In this document: positions 46,986-59,360 of the stretch, one piece after another
Position numbering within the stretch: the stretch's first letter is position 1
How the letters are laid out: the number at the start of each line of letters is the position of its first letter
Assembly (NCBI GenBank): GCA_024516035.1
Contig: CM044961.1
Coordinates: forward strand, 16,605,756-16,669,755
Length of the DNA stretch: 64,000 nucleotides
DNA from: Bactericera cockerelli
Taxonomy: Eukaryota; Arthropoda; Insecta; Hemiptera; Triozidae
Direction: 5' to 3'
Made by a program: the position numbers and the translations under genes
Notes under the pieces: model-generated
What the model was told of the DNA's origin: nothing
Seen by the model: only the letters and a program-made list of their open reading frames with translations
Databases searched by the model: none

Positions 46986-47084
46986 CACAATAGATGTAAT
47001 TATGTCGCAGTGTTAATTTATTGTAAGGGTTTCACTGAAAGCCCTGCAACCAGGTCAGATAATAATAATAAGACCTCTACTTAC

Positions 47085-47158
47085 CTCTCTGGAATGAACA
47101 AGTTGAGTAGATTCTCAATGATCATATTGTTGACATGCTCCCGCTGCAGAGCACTCAT
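47085..47158 (-). CDS. Candidate first coding exon of Kir gene 2 (MSALQREHVNN...)
   Basis: ATG at 47158 opens 24 codons, MSALQREHVNNMIIENLLN and on to FIPE, ending at GAGAG/GTAAGT, a perfect donor in phase 2. That phase joins in frame to the Kir N-domain exon at 28525, giving ...FIPE-R-YRQTRFSSRR. Upstream on the same strand is a GC-rich stretch with GC boxes (47160-47290), rare in this AT-rich window. Start, donor, phase and promoter-like upstream agree. There is no domain in so short a peptide, and an intron of 18.5 kb is implied, so this stays a strong candidate rather than proof. Confidence 0.6.
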
Positions 47159-47159
47159 G

Positions 47160-47290
47160 CCTCATCCTTTTCCCTCCTCCCCTTGGCATTCACGACGAGA
47201 GGGGCGGGAAGAAGTGGGCGGAGCTTGTGACGAGTCTCCTCCCTGGTAAACACGCCTCTATCGGACGCTCATCCTTTCCCTCGTCTCCTC
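47160..47290 (-). promoter_or_regulatory. GC-box-rich putative promoter of Kir gene 2 exon 1
   Basis: Immediately upstream of the MSALQ exon. On the minus strand it holds CCGCCC and CCGCCCC-type boxes and CACAAGCTCCGCCCACT. A 15-base block (plus strand agtgggcggagcttg, 47213-47227) recurs exactly at 30490-30504. No TATA box is evident. Promoter function is inferred from composition, position and the shared motif. Confidence 0.4.
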
Positions 47291-48689
47291 AGCATTTCTT
47301 AGGTTATAATCTTAGCTACTGTTGATGCAATTGGTATTTTGTACTTTGACAAGTTCGGAGAAGAGAAAAACACTTAAGAGTCAAGTCAAATAAGCCCTTA
47401 AGGTCAGTAAAATTTTAAGAAATTCCTTCAAAATAAATGACCTTTTGTTTGTGTAATATTTTGACAACAGACAAGATTGTTCAAAGATCACTTACAATTT
47501 TCTCTAAATGAAAGTTAGTTTTACTGCATAAATCTGTACTTCTTATAGAACTTCTGAGTAAAGATAAAAGTATTTCTAATATTAATCTCCCAAATTGTAT
47601 ACTATTGTATAGAGTTATAGAGTATAGGTACTAACGCTTACGTCTTTTGGACACTCTTTATAGTGAGTTTGGGTTAATTATGCAACACTGTCCACCCTCT
47701 TTTACCGATGTCTACCTCGTTTTGATGTCTTTTTTTAACGATTCAAACGTCGAGACGATCTCTCTTTTACGAGTATTTCCGGAATGCTTTCTTTCATGTC
47801 AATTTACGACGTTTTTCTGTCTTTTATTTAATTGCTCGTTTCACCGTCACCTTCTTCTTTCTTTTGGGTGTTCTATTTACTGTTCTTCTTGTTCTATTTT
47901 GAGGCCGAGTTGAAAAATCTAACTTGAATTTGAGTCTTTCTTTGGCGCCACTTTGAAGTGTATGAGGGTGTAGATGAAAGGTGTGCTCTCACAATTAAAA
48001 ATGTACTAGAGTTTCACAATATTATTTGCTCTTTCGTAGATATTTGAAACGACCAGATTTTTACCTCGAAAACTTCAGTGTTTCGTGTCTACCATGTCAA
48101 ATAAACAATTTATCTAGATGCTATCATTGACTTTATGTGAAAAATATGGTTCAGACACAAGTGGTTGGTGTGGAACTTTTCAATCACTATAGTATAAGAT
48201 AAAGTTAAACATGGACAAGTGAAAGATTAAGCACTTCACACAAATTTTGAGCAAATTTTCAGGCAATTTTATTTACATGTGAAATTTGATTTTTTTTAAA
48301 AGCACAAAACAAATCTCTGTAGAATAAAAAAGAAAAAAGTTATGTTATCTAATGATTGTCTAACGGTATGACACTCGTATCTTCTCAAGAATGTCCAGCG
48401 CACGTGGGATGCAGAATTGGAATCTGCAACTTCTAGTCTACCGAGTAGCTGAACACAGGATACCCGGCCTCATCAGTTTCCCGTCACTTCTAATTTTCTT
48501 TCAATTAAAAAAATTAACGAAACGCCGAGGTGGTAAACGAATCACAATTCCATCAATTGTTTAAAAAACTATCACGCGAGATATTTCTCAATTAAGAAAG
48601 ACGAGAAAGACTAGAAGAAAATGTTCGATGTAGGCATCACAAAATCGACACGAACTTCACACCTCTGATAACGATATTTTCCGGTGGAC
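47291..48689. other. No gene seen
   Basis: Moderately AT-rich; an isolated GATGCAGAATTGGAATCTGC stretch near 48410 could be a tRNA-like SINE fragment. No exon supported. Confidence 0.4.
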
Positions 48690-48900
48690 AAGCGGACAAC
48701 TGTTTCAAGTGGGATCCCGTGCCGATAATAAGGACATTAAAATTCACTGCCCGTCCCGTCCGTGCGAATTTTCATTCGTAAATCGCGATGGATCGCTCAC
48801 CGGTGGGATCGCGTCTAGAGATTGGACGAGCGGCACTGACACATCTTATCCCGCAGTACGTACGTCTGTTTGTCGACCGCAGAGAATAAAACTCGTAACA
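48690..48900. promoter_or_regulatory. CpG-rich stretch, possible distal promoter or leader exon
   Basis: Local rise in CpG (cccgtcccgtccgtgcg, tcgcgatgg, gggatcgcgtctaga). On the minus strand there is an arthropod-type initiator TGTCAGT and, about 45 bp on, a donor-like CACCG/GTGAGC. It lies upstream of the MSALQ exon and could be the 5' leader of Kir gene 2. An 84-codon plus-strand frame here has no recognisable content. Confidence 0.22.
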
Positions 48901-49065
48901 CCCAAGACGACGCAGCACTCTAGAACAATTAAAAGGAAATGTGGTGCCAATTTACAAAAATAGGTCTACTTATGTATGTTGTCCGAATAACATGAAATTT
49001 TCAACACTATAGATGTTGAGCTCTTGTTGTACTATGTAGTACATGGTCAGCTTTCTTTTCCTATA

Positions 49066-49506
49066 CAGGGTGGTCCAAAAAGTTTGCACCAAAATGATAG
49101 GGGTAATAAAAGAGACCATTTCCAACAAAAATATTCCCGGACATTTTACTTTATTTTTTGTCGTTTTCAAAATGGCGGCCAAAACGTGTGTTTTTCAAAT
49201 ATGTGCGTTCAGAACCTTGACAGCCTAAATGAGCATGATCATTAAAACATTGAACGGGTTAATTTAACTTATTTTCATTAAAATTTTATTTTCAATTCAA
49301 AAATGCAATTCGTTTTATTCTAGGTGGTACAGAAAAAATTAAAAAAATCAAAAGCCAAACCAATGTTGGAATATTTGAAAACACACGTTTTGGCCGCCAT
49401 TTTGAAAACTACAAAAAATTAAGGAAAATGTCCGGGAATATTTTTGTTGGAAATGGTCTCTTTTATTACCCCTATCATTTTGGTGCAAACTTTTTGGACC
49501 ACCCTG
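49066..49506. mobile_element. 441-bp MITE with ~135-bp inverted repeats
   Basis: CAGGGTGGTCCAAAAAGTTT GCACC ... TTGTCGTTTTCAAAATGGCG, repeated inverted to ACTTTTTGGACCACCCTG. It is flanked by TATA on both sides, consistent with a TA-type target duplication. There is no coding in the centre. Confidence 0.85.
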
Positions 49507-49892
49507 TATATTATAATGTACACAAATATACGTACGTTTTATGTACAAAATTTTGTTCATTACATTGCCCATGTGAGGAAAGAATTTTTCAATAATTATT
49601 TATTATTTAATCTAATTCAAGTACCTATTATATTAATGTATTACGTCTTTTTGTTTTGTCCGGCGTGCGCTAGCATCACGGCTGAACTCAGGCTGGGCGC
49701 TGGTGTATAGCAAGGGCAGTACACGAGTATGTATACAGCTGGTCACTGCTCTACTGTTACTACTCCACAGATATACATGGCGTTAGTAGGTACTTATGTA
49801 TGTACCCATGCTGTGGACAATGTGTTGCCTATTTCATTAGGGCATCGCACACTGCTAACTCATAATTTTGTTCGAATATGTAGGTATGTATG

Positions 49893-50188
49893 GTTTTATT
49901 TGTGGTGAAGCACAAGGCCTCTTCACAATTTTTGTGGCTAGCGCAGCATTACTAAGAGCTTCCTTTACTTTTCGAATCATTCCATGACATTAATTTCTTT
50001 TTACACTGGTAATGCCGCCACTGGTCGTTACTCATACAAGTAACTACTCATTTTTCCTCATGAGGTATGAGTGGACCCCGAACATCCAAGTACAGAGCAG
50101 AAAAATTCCTTCACCGCTGGGGATCGAACCCAGGTCACATGCGTGCAATACCTAGCGCGCTAACTCACTCTGGGACGGTGACTACATT
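49893..50188 (-). mobile_element. tRNA-derived SINE (family B), full length
   Basis: Reverse complement of the copy at 43050-43348, from the GAAGCACAAGGCCTCTTCAC tail to the GGACGGTGACTAC head; the B box inverse GGGATCGAACCC is clear. Confidence 0.8.
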
Positions 50189-50216
50189 TTGTGCGAATAT
50201 AGGTATTATTAAATAA

Positions 50217-51105
50217 ACTGCCAATAATGAACACAATACTTCCTCGTGTTTGATTTACATTGTATACATGTGGCAGTTTTGAGATTTTATACTAAATCAC
50301 TTGTATCTCCAAAACCACTAAACCGATTTTCTTCAAATTTATTTTATATGACAGAATATATCCACTTATATTTAGTTTTATATTTATCCATTTTACTGGA
50401 CGTTGCTAAACTTCAGGGAAACATATGATAGCTGCTGTATTTGACGCTGAAGTGTTTTTTTAATGCTGAGCTGTTTTTTAATAATTAAAATAAATTATTT
50501 ATTGACTGCTGTATAATAAATTATATAACAGTCCATAAATCATTTCTTTTAATTATTAAAAACTGTTATCAAATACCTATATCATCGCACAAGGAAAATA
50601 CACTGCCAATTATGGACACGATACTTCCTCGTGAATGGTAATCAAAAATTTCAACTTTTACTATCGCTAGAATCAGAGATTTTTTTACTGAATCACTTGT
50701 ATTTAGAAAATTTATCAACCGATTTTCTTTCTACACTCAAAATTTTATCAAAATCGAGTATACCGTTCACGAGGAGCGTATACGTAAAAAGTTAGTGATT
50801 TGGCGCATGGTCTCTTTCACCCAAAACCCAGTGCGCAGTTGATGAATTTAAAATGGGACCATCTACAGAACGTCTTTTGTAGATATGTGTCCAAAATTTC
50901 ATCGGAATCCATTCAGCAGTTTCTGGGATTTGCACGTTACAAGGAATGTATTTAACAGACCGACAGAAAGACAGACACAAAACGACCAGAAATATGAAGA
51001 AAAAAAATTGAAATCGGAACAAAAATATATAATTTTTTTTTTTTTACAAAAACCAACACAATACTTCCGATTTCTAATATCAGAAATTTCTCGGGAATAA
51101 AATAT
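50217..51105. repeat. Dispersed repeat shared with 36680-37400
   Basis: ACTGCCAATAATGAACACAA TACTTCCTCGTG and ACTTGTATCTCCAAAACC...ACCGATTTTCTTCAAATTT, then ACCGTTCACGAGGAG, GGGACCATCTACAGAACG and TTCCGATTTCTAATATCAG are shared in order. A 50388-50602 block of another family is inserted. Confidence 0.65.
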
Positions 51106-51321
51106 AACTACATACTTCATTCCTTGTTAAAGACAACTTTAAGGCCGGGATCCCCGTCAGTGCAACATTTTGTTTTGAAACGTTTCACAAAGGTTTTCCA
51201 ATTTCCAATAAACGACGGATAAGTTTAAGAAGTCATTTTTCATTTTTTAAAGACCTGCCTTAATTAAAATTATCATCTTACCCCTGTAGAAGTTAAGTCG
51301 CTCAGAACGATTAAAAGTTAC

Positions 51322-51324
<3 letters not shown>

Positions 51325-51367
<43 letters not shown>
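51325..51367. repeat. Poly(T) tract
   Basis: 43 uninterrupted T, probably a retroposon tail on the minus strand; no head recognised. Confidence 0.95.
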
Positions 51368-51369
<2 letters not shown>

Positions 51370-51372
<3 letters not shown>

Positions 51373-53051
51373 CCGAATATAAAATCGCAATGATACAAAC
51401 GGGCAATGGTTTGGCAGATTCGTCTCTTAAAAGTGAAAAGGGGATAACGACTAAATGTCGATTTTTTTTCCCAGATTCGAAATCTACTAGCAAAGACGCA
51501 TCTATAGCTCTTTCTTCCTATTCTATTATAATTATATTACCTTTGAAAAACAAAGCTCGTAAATGCCTGCCTGATGCTAATTAATTTCTCTTATGGCCAA
51601 ATTTTAAAATAGGGGTACAACGAGGTTAAGGAAAAATCTTTTGGAAAATTGACTTTTTGAGCTAGTCATTGGTAACCAAACGAAATTTCAGCTCAATCCG
51701 ACTTGCGGTTCTCGAGTTATGGCGTTTTAAACATACACACACACACACACACAAACGAATCATTTTATAATATAAGATTTGATGCGCTGTGATTGGGCGA
51801 AAATCTAATTATCTCTTATTTTTATTGTAAACTTGTAATATTATTTTAAAAACAGCCATGGTACCTCCATGGCTATAGTTGTAGGTATAGTTGGTTTGTG
51901 AGTTTCCAATAATTGAAGGGTAAAACCCCCGTCTCGATTGACCTGTGCTAAGTTGATAAAAAATCCTCCCTTTAATCATAGAATAGACGCTGATTACACC
52001 CGCGAAATAACGGTAATAATAAATTATGAAACCTAAGTAAAGAGTACATAGTATTGCTTACTAGTGAAAATAACTGGAATTCAATCAGTAATATGATCAA
52101 GGAAATAATGAAAATAAAACAAAAGGATGGAAACAGGACAACTCCCTTAGAAACCTAGAAAAGAAAAAAAAAAAAAACTATATCAGACATTATATGGAAA
52201 TAAATTAGTATACCTAAAAGTAACGAAAAGAGAGAAAAGATAAAATAAGCAGAGAACACCCTATGAAAAGGGACCAAACACCTGCATTTGAAGTAATGTT
52301 TTCCCAAACGGTTCCGAATGCAGGTGTTTTAAAATGAGAGAAAGGTTTTAGTGGGTAGGTGTGCACTGTTTCCAGCGCAAATCCCACACTGTTCATCATG
52401 CTCCCACATGATGTTCGTCTTCTGAAGATTTCCCCCTCTCAAAAAAAAAAAAAAAAATTAATATGTTTGCTCGGCGTTCGTATTACCTTTTTAACTCGTA
52501 ATGAACGAGATCATTGTGTTGAAAAATAATGTTAAAAACATTCGAAGAGTCATATATTTATAATTTATTCTCGGGATATTATTTATGTATCCCGTAAGTA
52601 ATAAAATTATGATCGTTTTAATCATTAATTAAATAATTAGTTAATTATTTGATGGACTTTCTGTCCATGGTGGTTCATTTAAACGCGCACGGCTCTCTTT
52701 GCTGGGTAGGGGCAGGCACTAGTTAAGTACCTACCTATTAATGAACAATGTACATTGTACACACTCATTAAGAAAATAATATTTAACAAATAGTTTTCTC
52801 ATGTATTCCTGTCATCGTCTTATTTTAATTTTGCCATTTAAATAAACTGTAAATTATTTTAGGAGCAAATTTTCAATCGAGATCCATTATGTTTAAAAAT
52901 AGGTGATGGTTAGATGACATATGTAGTTCGGGACGCGTGGCTCTACATTGCCGGGTAGGCGAGTCATGGGCCGAGTAAATAGACTCGCACTTATTGCTTC
53001 CATCACTGCTAAATGCGAACATGCTGTCGACTGAGTCATTGCAGACAGGGT
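51370..53051. other. No gene seen
   Basis: AT-rich with short A runs (52155, 52440), a CA tract at 51734-51753 and a short inverted pair around 52280/52330 (ACACCTGCATTTG). No gene. Confidence 0.4.
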
Positions 53052-53115
53052 GAAAGAGAAAGAGAGAGAGAGAAAGAAAAAGAGAAAGAGAAACAGAAAC
53101 TGAAAGAGAAAGAGA

Positions 53116-53174
<59 letters not shown>

Positions 53175-53220
53175 AAGAAAAGAGAGAGAGAGAAATAGAA
53201 ACAGAAAAAAGAAAGAAAAA
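53052..53220. repeat. (GA)n microsatellite
   Basis: GAGAGA/GAAAGA tract; the Leu/Ser and Glu/Arg frames here are artefacts. A related tract is at 53813-53865. Confidence 0.97.
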
Positions 53221-53810
53221 TCTAGTGTGACACCACATGACTTTCCTTATCACTCGACAAGAAGTCAAATTCCACCACTGGTGACTCAATGGTAACATTT
53301 ATTTAAAAATAAATATCAAATTCGTTATTAGCAGCTCAAAATCATTGGATTTGATATGTCACAACCCCCATCTAGGATGAATAATAAAAAAGATAGTCCA
53401 AGCGAATCCCCCCAAAATACCGGTAAATTCTGGCCAGTTTCCAAAAAGTTCAAGATATCAAAAAAATGATCTGAGTAAACCCCTACTATTTTTTCATTCC
53501 AAGAAAAAATTGTATCTTTAACCAATCCAAAGGAACGGCCTTTGTGACCCTTTTCTGTGGCCCTGCAGCAGCAGATTGCGGCCGATTTCAACCAAAAGTT
53601 TCGTGGTTCGTGTGGTGTATATAATCAACTTCCATACCAAATGTCAAGTCTCTAGCTCTTACTGTTATGTATCGTGTTCACAGACAGACGCACCGACCAA
53701 TTAATGGCGGCAATCAACTTTTTTGGTACCCTAAAGAAATGATTCGTCCAGAAATGTGAAAAACTGGTATGTCAAATTTTTGACGAATACTATACTTTCT
53801 TTTAAGGAAA
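53220..53810. repeat. Dispersed repeat shared with 41110-41460
   Basis: Same ordered blocks as 41110-41460, with about 250 extra bases (53290-53590) in the middle. GA tracts sit at both ends. Confidence 0.65.
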
Positions 53811-54169
53811 GTGAAAGAGAAAGATGAAAGAGATAGAGAAAGAGAAAGAAAAAGAGAAAGAGAAGTCCTTGATTTGCTAAGCTGTTGTTGTTTTTAAGGA
53901 ACAGCTGCTGCTACCATTGCATTCAGTCCTCGCCGAAATTATCTGTAAGGCAATTCCAACATTTGCTGATGACTGTTAAATTCTAAGATTTATTAATTTC
54001 AAGAAAATAATATGATTATCCATTTTAAGAAAATTATGAAGAACTGGGTTATTGGGATCAACTTTTTTTAGGTGCTTTAACTACAGCGGTCATTCGATCA
54101 AATTAGATTTTGCTATAACATTTTGAGCGATTGAATATTGGGGCATCAATTTCATTAGGATCGTTGTGC

Positions 54170-54545
54170 GTCGCGTAATGAAAGTGTAGCTGGCAAATTA
54201 GTACGAGCCGGTGCGAGGTTAGGACATTCAAGAAGATGTGTCAGCCTAAGGGTAACAGCACATTGGCAGAGGGGAGGGGGTTCTTTTTTAAATAGGTGAC
54301 TACGGGTAATAAGGATATGGCCAGTTCTGATTCGGGTTATTACGTCTTCTTCATAATTTTTCTTTCATCAAAGTTCTTGCGGAAAGGTTGACTGAAAAGA
54401 TAGGAATGGATTATGGAAGAATGGTGGGATACTTGAGAACAAGAGTTGGAATAAGCATTGTAAGAGCGACGAGCATGTGTGTACGAAGGACAAGAAGAAG
54501 ATACAGAAGTGGAGAGTCTTTGTTAGGATTTGAGTAATAGAGAGA
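54170..54545 (+). pseudogene. Possible non-LTR retrotransposon relic
   Basis: A short frame NESVAGKLVRAGARL resembles the end of a LINE RNase H domain. Further on, IGMDYGRMVGYLRTRVGISI reads well but breaks soon after. There is no complete ORF. Confidence 0.3.
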
Positions 54546-57500
54546 GAGTTTATTTATACAAATATAATTAAAAGAATTTTATAGTACTTTTCGACCTATG
54601 ACTGAATTCCAAAATTCAGTAGTGGGTTTGATTTTTTTAAGTTTATTCTTAGAGTGGACATCATTGAATGGGGTGGATAGATTATTTTTACAAATAATCG
54701 TAATGAGAGGTTTAAGGTCTTCTGGAGAACACAAATCCACCGATTATGCATGGTTCTCCCTGTTTACAGCAGTACATATTATCTACATTTTCATTTCCTG
54801 CAATGCCACAGTAGGATGGGCACGGGATCTACTTTAAAGTAGTGATTGCATCACCCTGTAATTCACAATTATTATATTGTTATTATTTGTAACTATGGCT
54901 ACAGTATGTATATCAAGCTAGTAGTATGTATATCAAATTATTTTAGTTATTAAAAATCGTGTTCACAGTATGGACGATTGAATTCCATACTGCCTTACTA
55001 CCGAAAGCATTTCTGGTCTGAAGCGCCCAGCTATTTTGAGTCTACTCGATCATTGTGTTTTCCAACCTTGGTTCCAGTTTAGTGAAATGATACCTATTAG
55101 AAAAGCAGTCTATTTTCGGGTGTTTTTGAAAGGTTATTTTTGTATTTCTTGTATAGCCTTTTGATGGACCATTTAAAATTTCATATTTATTATTATTCAA
55201 TATTTGAAAACGATGTTGCCTGTATTGATCCTATTTTAATCAGTATTTTATTTCGCTACCTATTTTGAGATGACGCGATTCTAATAATAAATTTTAGAGT
55301 GATGATTACTGAATTATAATTTATAAAATAATAAAATGTATTTACATATCTGTAGTATTCTCGTTTATTTCTTTGTTTTTATAAAATATTAATACACACA
55401 ACATTAAATTAATAAAAATTGAGAGATTATTTATCTTCTTTATTTCAATAACAATATTGTGTATTTTGAATGTCAAGGTGGTACTTATTTTAGGCTTTGT
55501 TTGTCTATCTTAACAGCGTTTTTGGGTGGCTATTTGAAAGCATAATAGGTTTTCATACACGTATGAATGTTTTGGTACACGGCACACGGTATTTTACGAA
55601 ATATACATCAGTATATTACTAACTATGTCCATGAAATTTCTATTTTCCGATTTTCTCTCTTTATTTTAAATATTAGGTCTATTTCAATCTAATTATAAAT
55701 TGGTACGTTTAAGATTCCTAAGATGTAAAATTAAAATACAGATAATTGATGTGTCTTCTTAGATTTTTAATCTTTGTAGATTTTTTTATGGGTACTGGAA
55801 AGACGTGTTTACTGTGACTTGAAACACATTCTGAGACATTTTGGACTGTCCCATTTCTTTGATTAAGAGCTCATAAATTGATTGCCTATCTAGATTTAGC
55901 TTAATAAAAGTCACCTCACTTAGCTGTGGAGTTCATGTAGGTGTACAACTATGTACTACGCATGAAACATTCCTCCTATGAGACTAACTTTTAAAAGTTT
56001 CAGAACTCTATCAATTTTCCAAAGTAATGTTCGCCAACGGGCTCTTTAATCTGTCGTAGCTGTCGCCATAGAATTGTAATGTAAACATACTAGTGCATGG
56101 ATCCGTGATCTCTGGTTTGGATCCCACCTAATGCTTGGATTTTTCCTCAACTACTACGTTGTCATAATGCTATTGGGGGAAAGCATGATCCTACCTGTAT
56201 TTACTGAATTAAATAAGTTAAAATAAAATAATAACTATGTTGAAATCTTTCAAGCACTACATCGTACTTCATAATTTTTGTGTTCTACTCATATTTTTAC
56301 TAAGTAAATAAGTGTAAAAAGCGGCCATGGAGATTTTGTTGCACAAAAAACCTCTTTTACATGGAGTTCTTATAAAATCGCGTACAATTTTATTCAGTTT
56401 CTGTACAAGAATTTGACCTTTTAAAGTTTTCAAATTTCATCTTGAAAGTTTTGTCTCGCAAAGTGGAAATTCCATCAAACTAATAAGAAATTATTCAGAG
56501 GAGTATGATAGTTAAGGTTAGTTAAAATCTTGAGATATAGTTGAGAAATTATACATTGAATAGAATTATAGTGGCCTTGTAACCTTTTTTTACATGACCA
56601 CTATAATTCTGAGGGGTAATGCAGCGAGCGTATTGGGCTCTTTGCCATCAAATATCAATATGAATGAGGTGGTTTTACTTGTAATAATAAATAAAATTCG
56701 GTAATATCTATCAGTATAACGTCCTCCAGTCATGCAATAACCATGGTAACAGGTAACAGACAATCATACTATATAACTGAAATCTGATACTATACAAATT
56801 CTACTTTTCTGTTTATTCTGGTTAATAGAGAGGTTACGCATCAGAGGACTGCAGGTGAGAAAAAAAACGACAAATATATGACATCAAAACTGCACCTTAT
56901 TTCTTGGCATTTGCTGTTGAAACTGTTGGGCCATGGGTAGATGAGACTTTAAAGTTCATTGATAAAATGTAACCTTTAGGTCGGTGTTTCAAGTTTTAAG
57001 CATGGTGAATTAAAGTGACGCTCGTTTGAAATTTTTTAATATGATTAACATAAAATGTACGATACCTAATTCGATGAGACACAAATTTATTAAAATCGTT
57101 AAAAAATATTATGTATCATATTTACCTCAACTTTATGTACTTTCATGTTGTAAAAAGTAAATAACGAATAAAAGGATCTCTGTCATACTAACACTGTTAG
57201 AAAAGTTTCATTTCTGAGGAGTGATCTAATTCCAATTATTACTTTCAAATAAGAAGGAATTTAAACTTTTTTGTACCAAAGTATAAAGAATAATCATAGC
57301 ATTCAATATAATAATAAGAATAAAAATAGTTCAGACTTTCCACGAGCTATTAAGTCATTGTGAAAGCCATCTTTCTTAATTTAAACAGACAACTATTACA
57401 AGGAACTACATTGTTCTTGTCTCATGTGATCAAATAAAATGAAAATATATGTAGCTTTCACGTTATCTATCTTGTATATAACTTATAATGTACGCTCGTT

Positions 57501-58000
57501 ATCCGTAATACTTTAAAGCTAATAATGGCTTTTGTCTTAGCGAGACAAGACAAGGCAACTTGGCAGAGAAAGCAGATTTTCCCTCTTCTTAGTTTTTTTC
57601 ATTTCTTAATAAATGTTTCGTCTACATCTTTCTCTAGCTTCGCCTGTATCTTCGACATCCTGTTCCTGTTTTCTATAAAGTACAAAAGTACTTGAAAGTA
57701 ACAATAGTACTTGAAAGTAACAATAGTACTTGAAAAAGTAACACGTAAAAGAAAAAATACATTGCTAATAACTACGGACAGAACATTTACCTCTTCGTAA
57801 ATGGTTCGCATTGAATTCCCCTAAAAAAAAGAAGTAATGATGCCCCGTAAACGCTTTTGAACACTTTAGGGCACTTTACCTTTACACCCATGCAGATTGC
57901 AGAAACAGAATTAATCAGTCAGAATTTTCCGCGAATAATCTACGGGTCAGTAACCAATGCTCTTAACCACTGAGCCATGGAGGCCGCTATTGTATACATG
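54546..58000. other. No gene seen
   Basis: AT-rich intergenic-like DNA. A tRNA-like fragment near 57940-57985 (inverse of CATGGCTCAGTGGTTAAGAG) immediately precedes the mariner-like MITE. No exons recognised. Confidence 0.4.
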
Positions 58001-58299
58001 TACGAGGGGGGACCCAAAAGTAACGGGAATCAGGTGGTGGGGGGAACACGGAGGGGGGGCCACTCATTGCTCTCCGCACTCAGCCATTTCACGTTGCCAT
58101 TTCACGTTTTCGCCGAAACGAAAAAAGTCGTTTCACTAGAAAAATTTTCACGGACGAACGAATGCACTCACAGCAAATGAACTTGGCACACTTACTTGGG
58201 AGAGTAGCCGCTTGAAATAGAATCACTGGAGAACCCGATCCCCCCCCTCCGTGTTCCCCCCACCACCTAATTCCCGTTACTTTTGGGTCCCCCCTCGTA
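58001..58299. mobile_element. Mariner-like MITE
   Basis: TACGAGGGGGGACCCAAAAG TAACGGGAAT at the left is matched inverted at the right (ACTTTTGGGTCCCCCCTCGTA), continuing through GGTGGTGGGGGGAACACGGA. The TA plus CGAGGGG-type terminus is typical of insect mariner relatives. The 150-bp centre has no intact transposase. Confidence 0.8.
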
Positions 58300-58365
58300 T
58301 GAACTTGGCAATAAAATTTTAACATTATGTCCAGAAATATCCCAAACAAAGACTCCGATTCAAAG

Positions 58366-59360
58366 TAGGTCCTACTCGAGTTGGGTCATTTTCATTTATC
58401 TTGGGCATATCAAGTCCGCAACCTTTCTCCTTTAATAAATGTGAAAATAATAGGGATATATGACTAAAATCTATTTGATCACATAGGAAACAATTTTTTT
58501 TATAAATTACAATAATAAATTGTCTTTTAAACTAATGTGGAGACTCAAAATTGCCAGTTATGTAAGTAACGTTCATGATATTTTAGGTGTCCCTTAGTCT
58601 AAGATTTTACTGTGTCTGATAGAAAAAAATGCATTTCTCCCCATTATTTTCACCAAAATCCAATATAAATGAGAAAAATACAGTTTATTTAGGATGTGCC
58701 CATTAGTTTTCATAAAAATAATAATGTTCACCTCATTCTACAGACGTGTAAAGTTGTGTCCCTACGAAGAAAAAAAAATCTCCGTCATGAATGTTACCCC
58801 CAAAAAAATGTAAACCATTTTGAAAAACCCTTAGAATGAGAAACTAGCAGCTGCCGCCATTTTGCTTCTGACAGATGACATTGTTTTTGTTTTGAAATTT
58901 CCTGTCAGTTGGATGTTGGATGCAGTACAGTGAGGGACAATGGTGGGTCTAATTTTTTTTTGACAAGAACGTTACGCGGTTTTTTAAATAAATTGTAATG
59001 ATTCTTTAATATATAATGTATTTCTTTAATTCTTCTGCATGTCCTCTTTCCAATCAAATATTTTTTTTTGTAAAGTGAATATTCTTTTATTGAGAAAAGA
59101 TTGTTTTAGTGGCGTGTTACTCATGAACGTTACCGTCATGAACGTTACCCGTGGTCATGAACGTTACCTGGTACGTTAAGTTTTTGTAATTTTGTGTGAA
59201 GAGGTAGCTGCTAGAAATATTCTAAATGAAAGCTTTTGCTCAAAGGTATTTGTCTTAGTCTTCTGAGCCTCAAAATTGTTTAGGAAAAAGGTAACGTTCA
59301 TGACTTGAAAAAATCCAATTGCCCAAGATAAATGAAAATGACCCAGTTCCTTCGAGTCGC
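58366..59360. mobile_element. ~1-kb element with inverted ends
   Basis: ACTCGAGTTGGGTCATTTTC ATTTATCTTGGGCA near the left is matched inverted at 59312-59358. AACGTTCATGA motifs recur in both halves, three times in direct order at 59120-59165. Confidence 0.55.

Noticed and set aside
48709..48963. 84-codon plus-strand frame in a CpG-rich stretch
   Set aside because: No recognisable protein features; composition is better explained as promoter or leader DNA.
52873..53298. 141-codon Leu/Ser frame
   Set aside because: Translation of a (GA)n/(CT)n tract.
57599..57811. Minus-strand exon MRTIYEE with donor GAG/GTAAAT
   Set aside because: Phase 0 does not fit the Kir exon, there is no GC or promoter signal nearby, and the donor is only fair.
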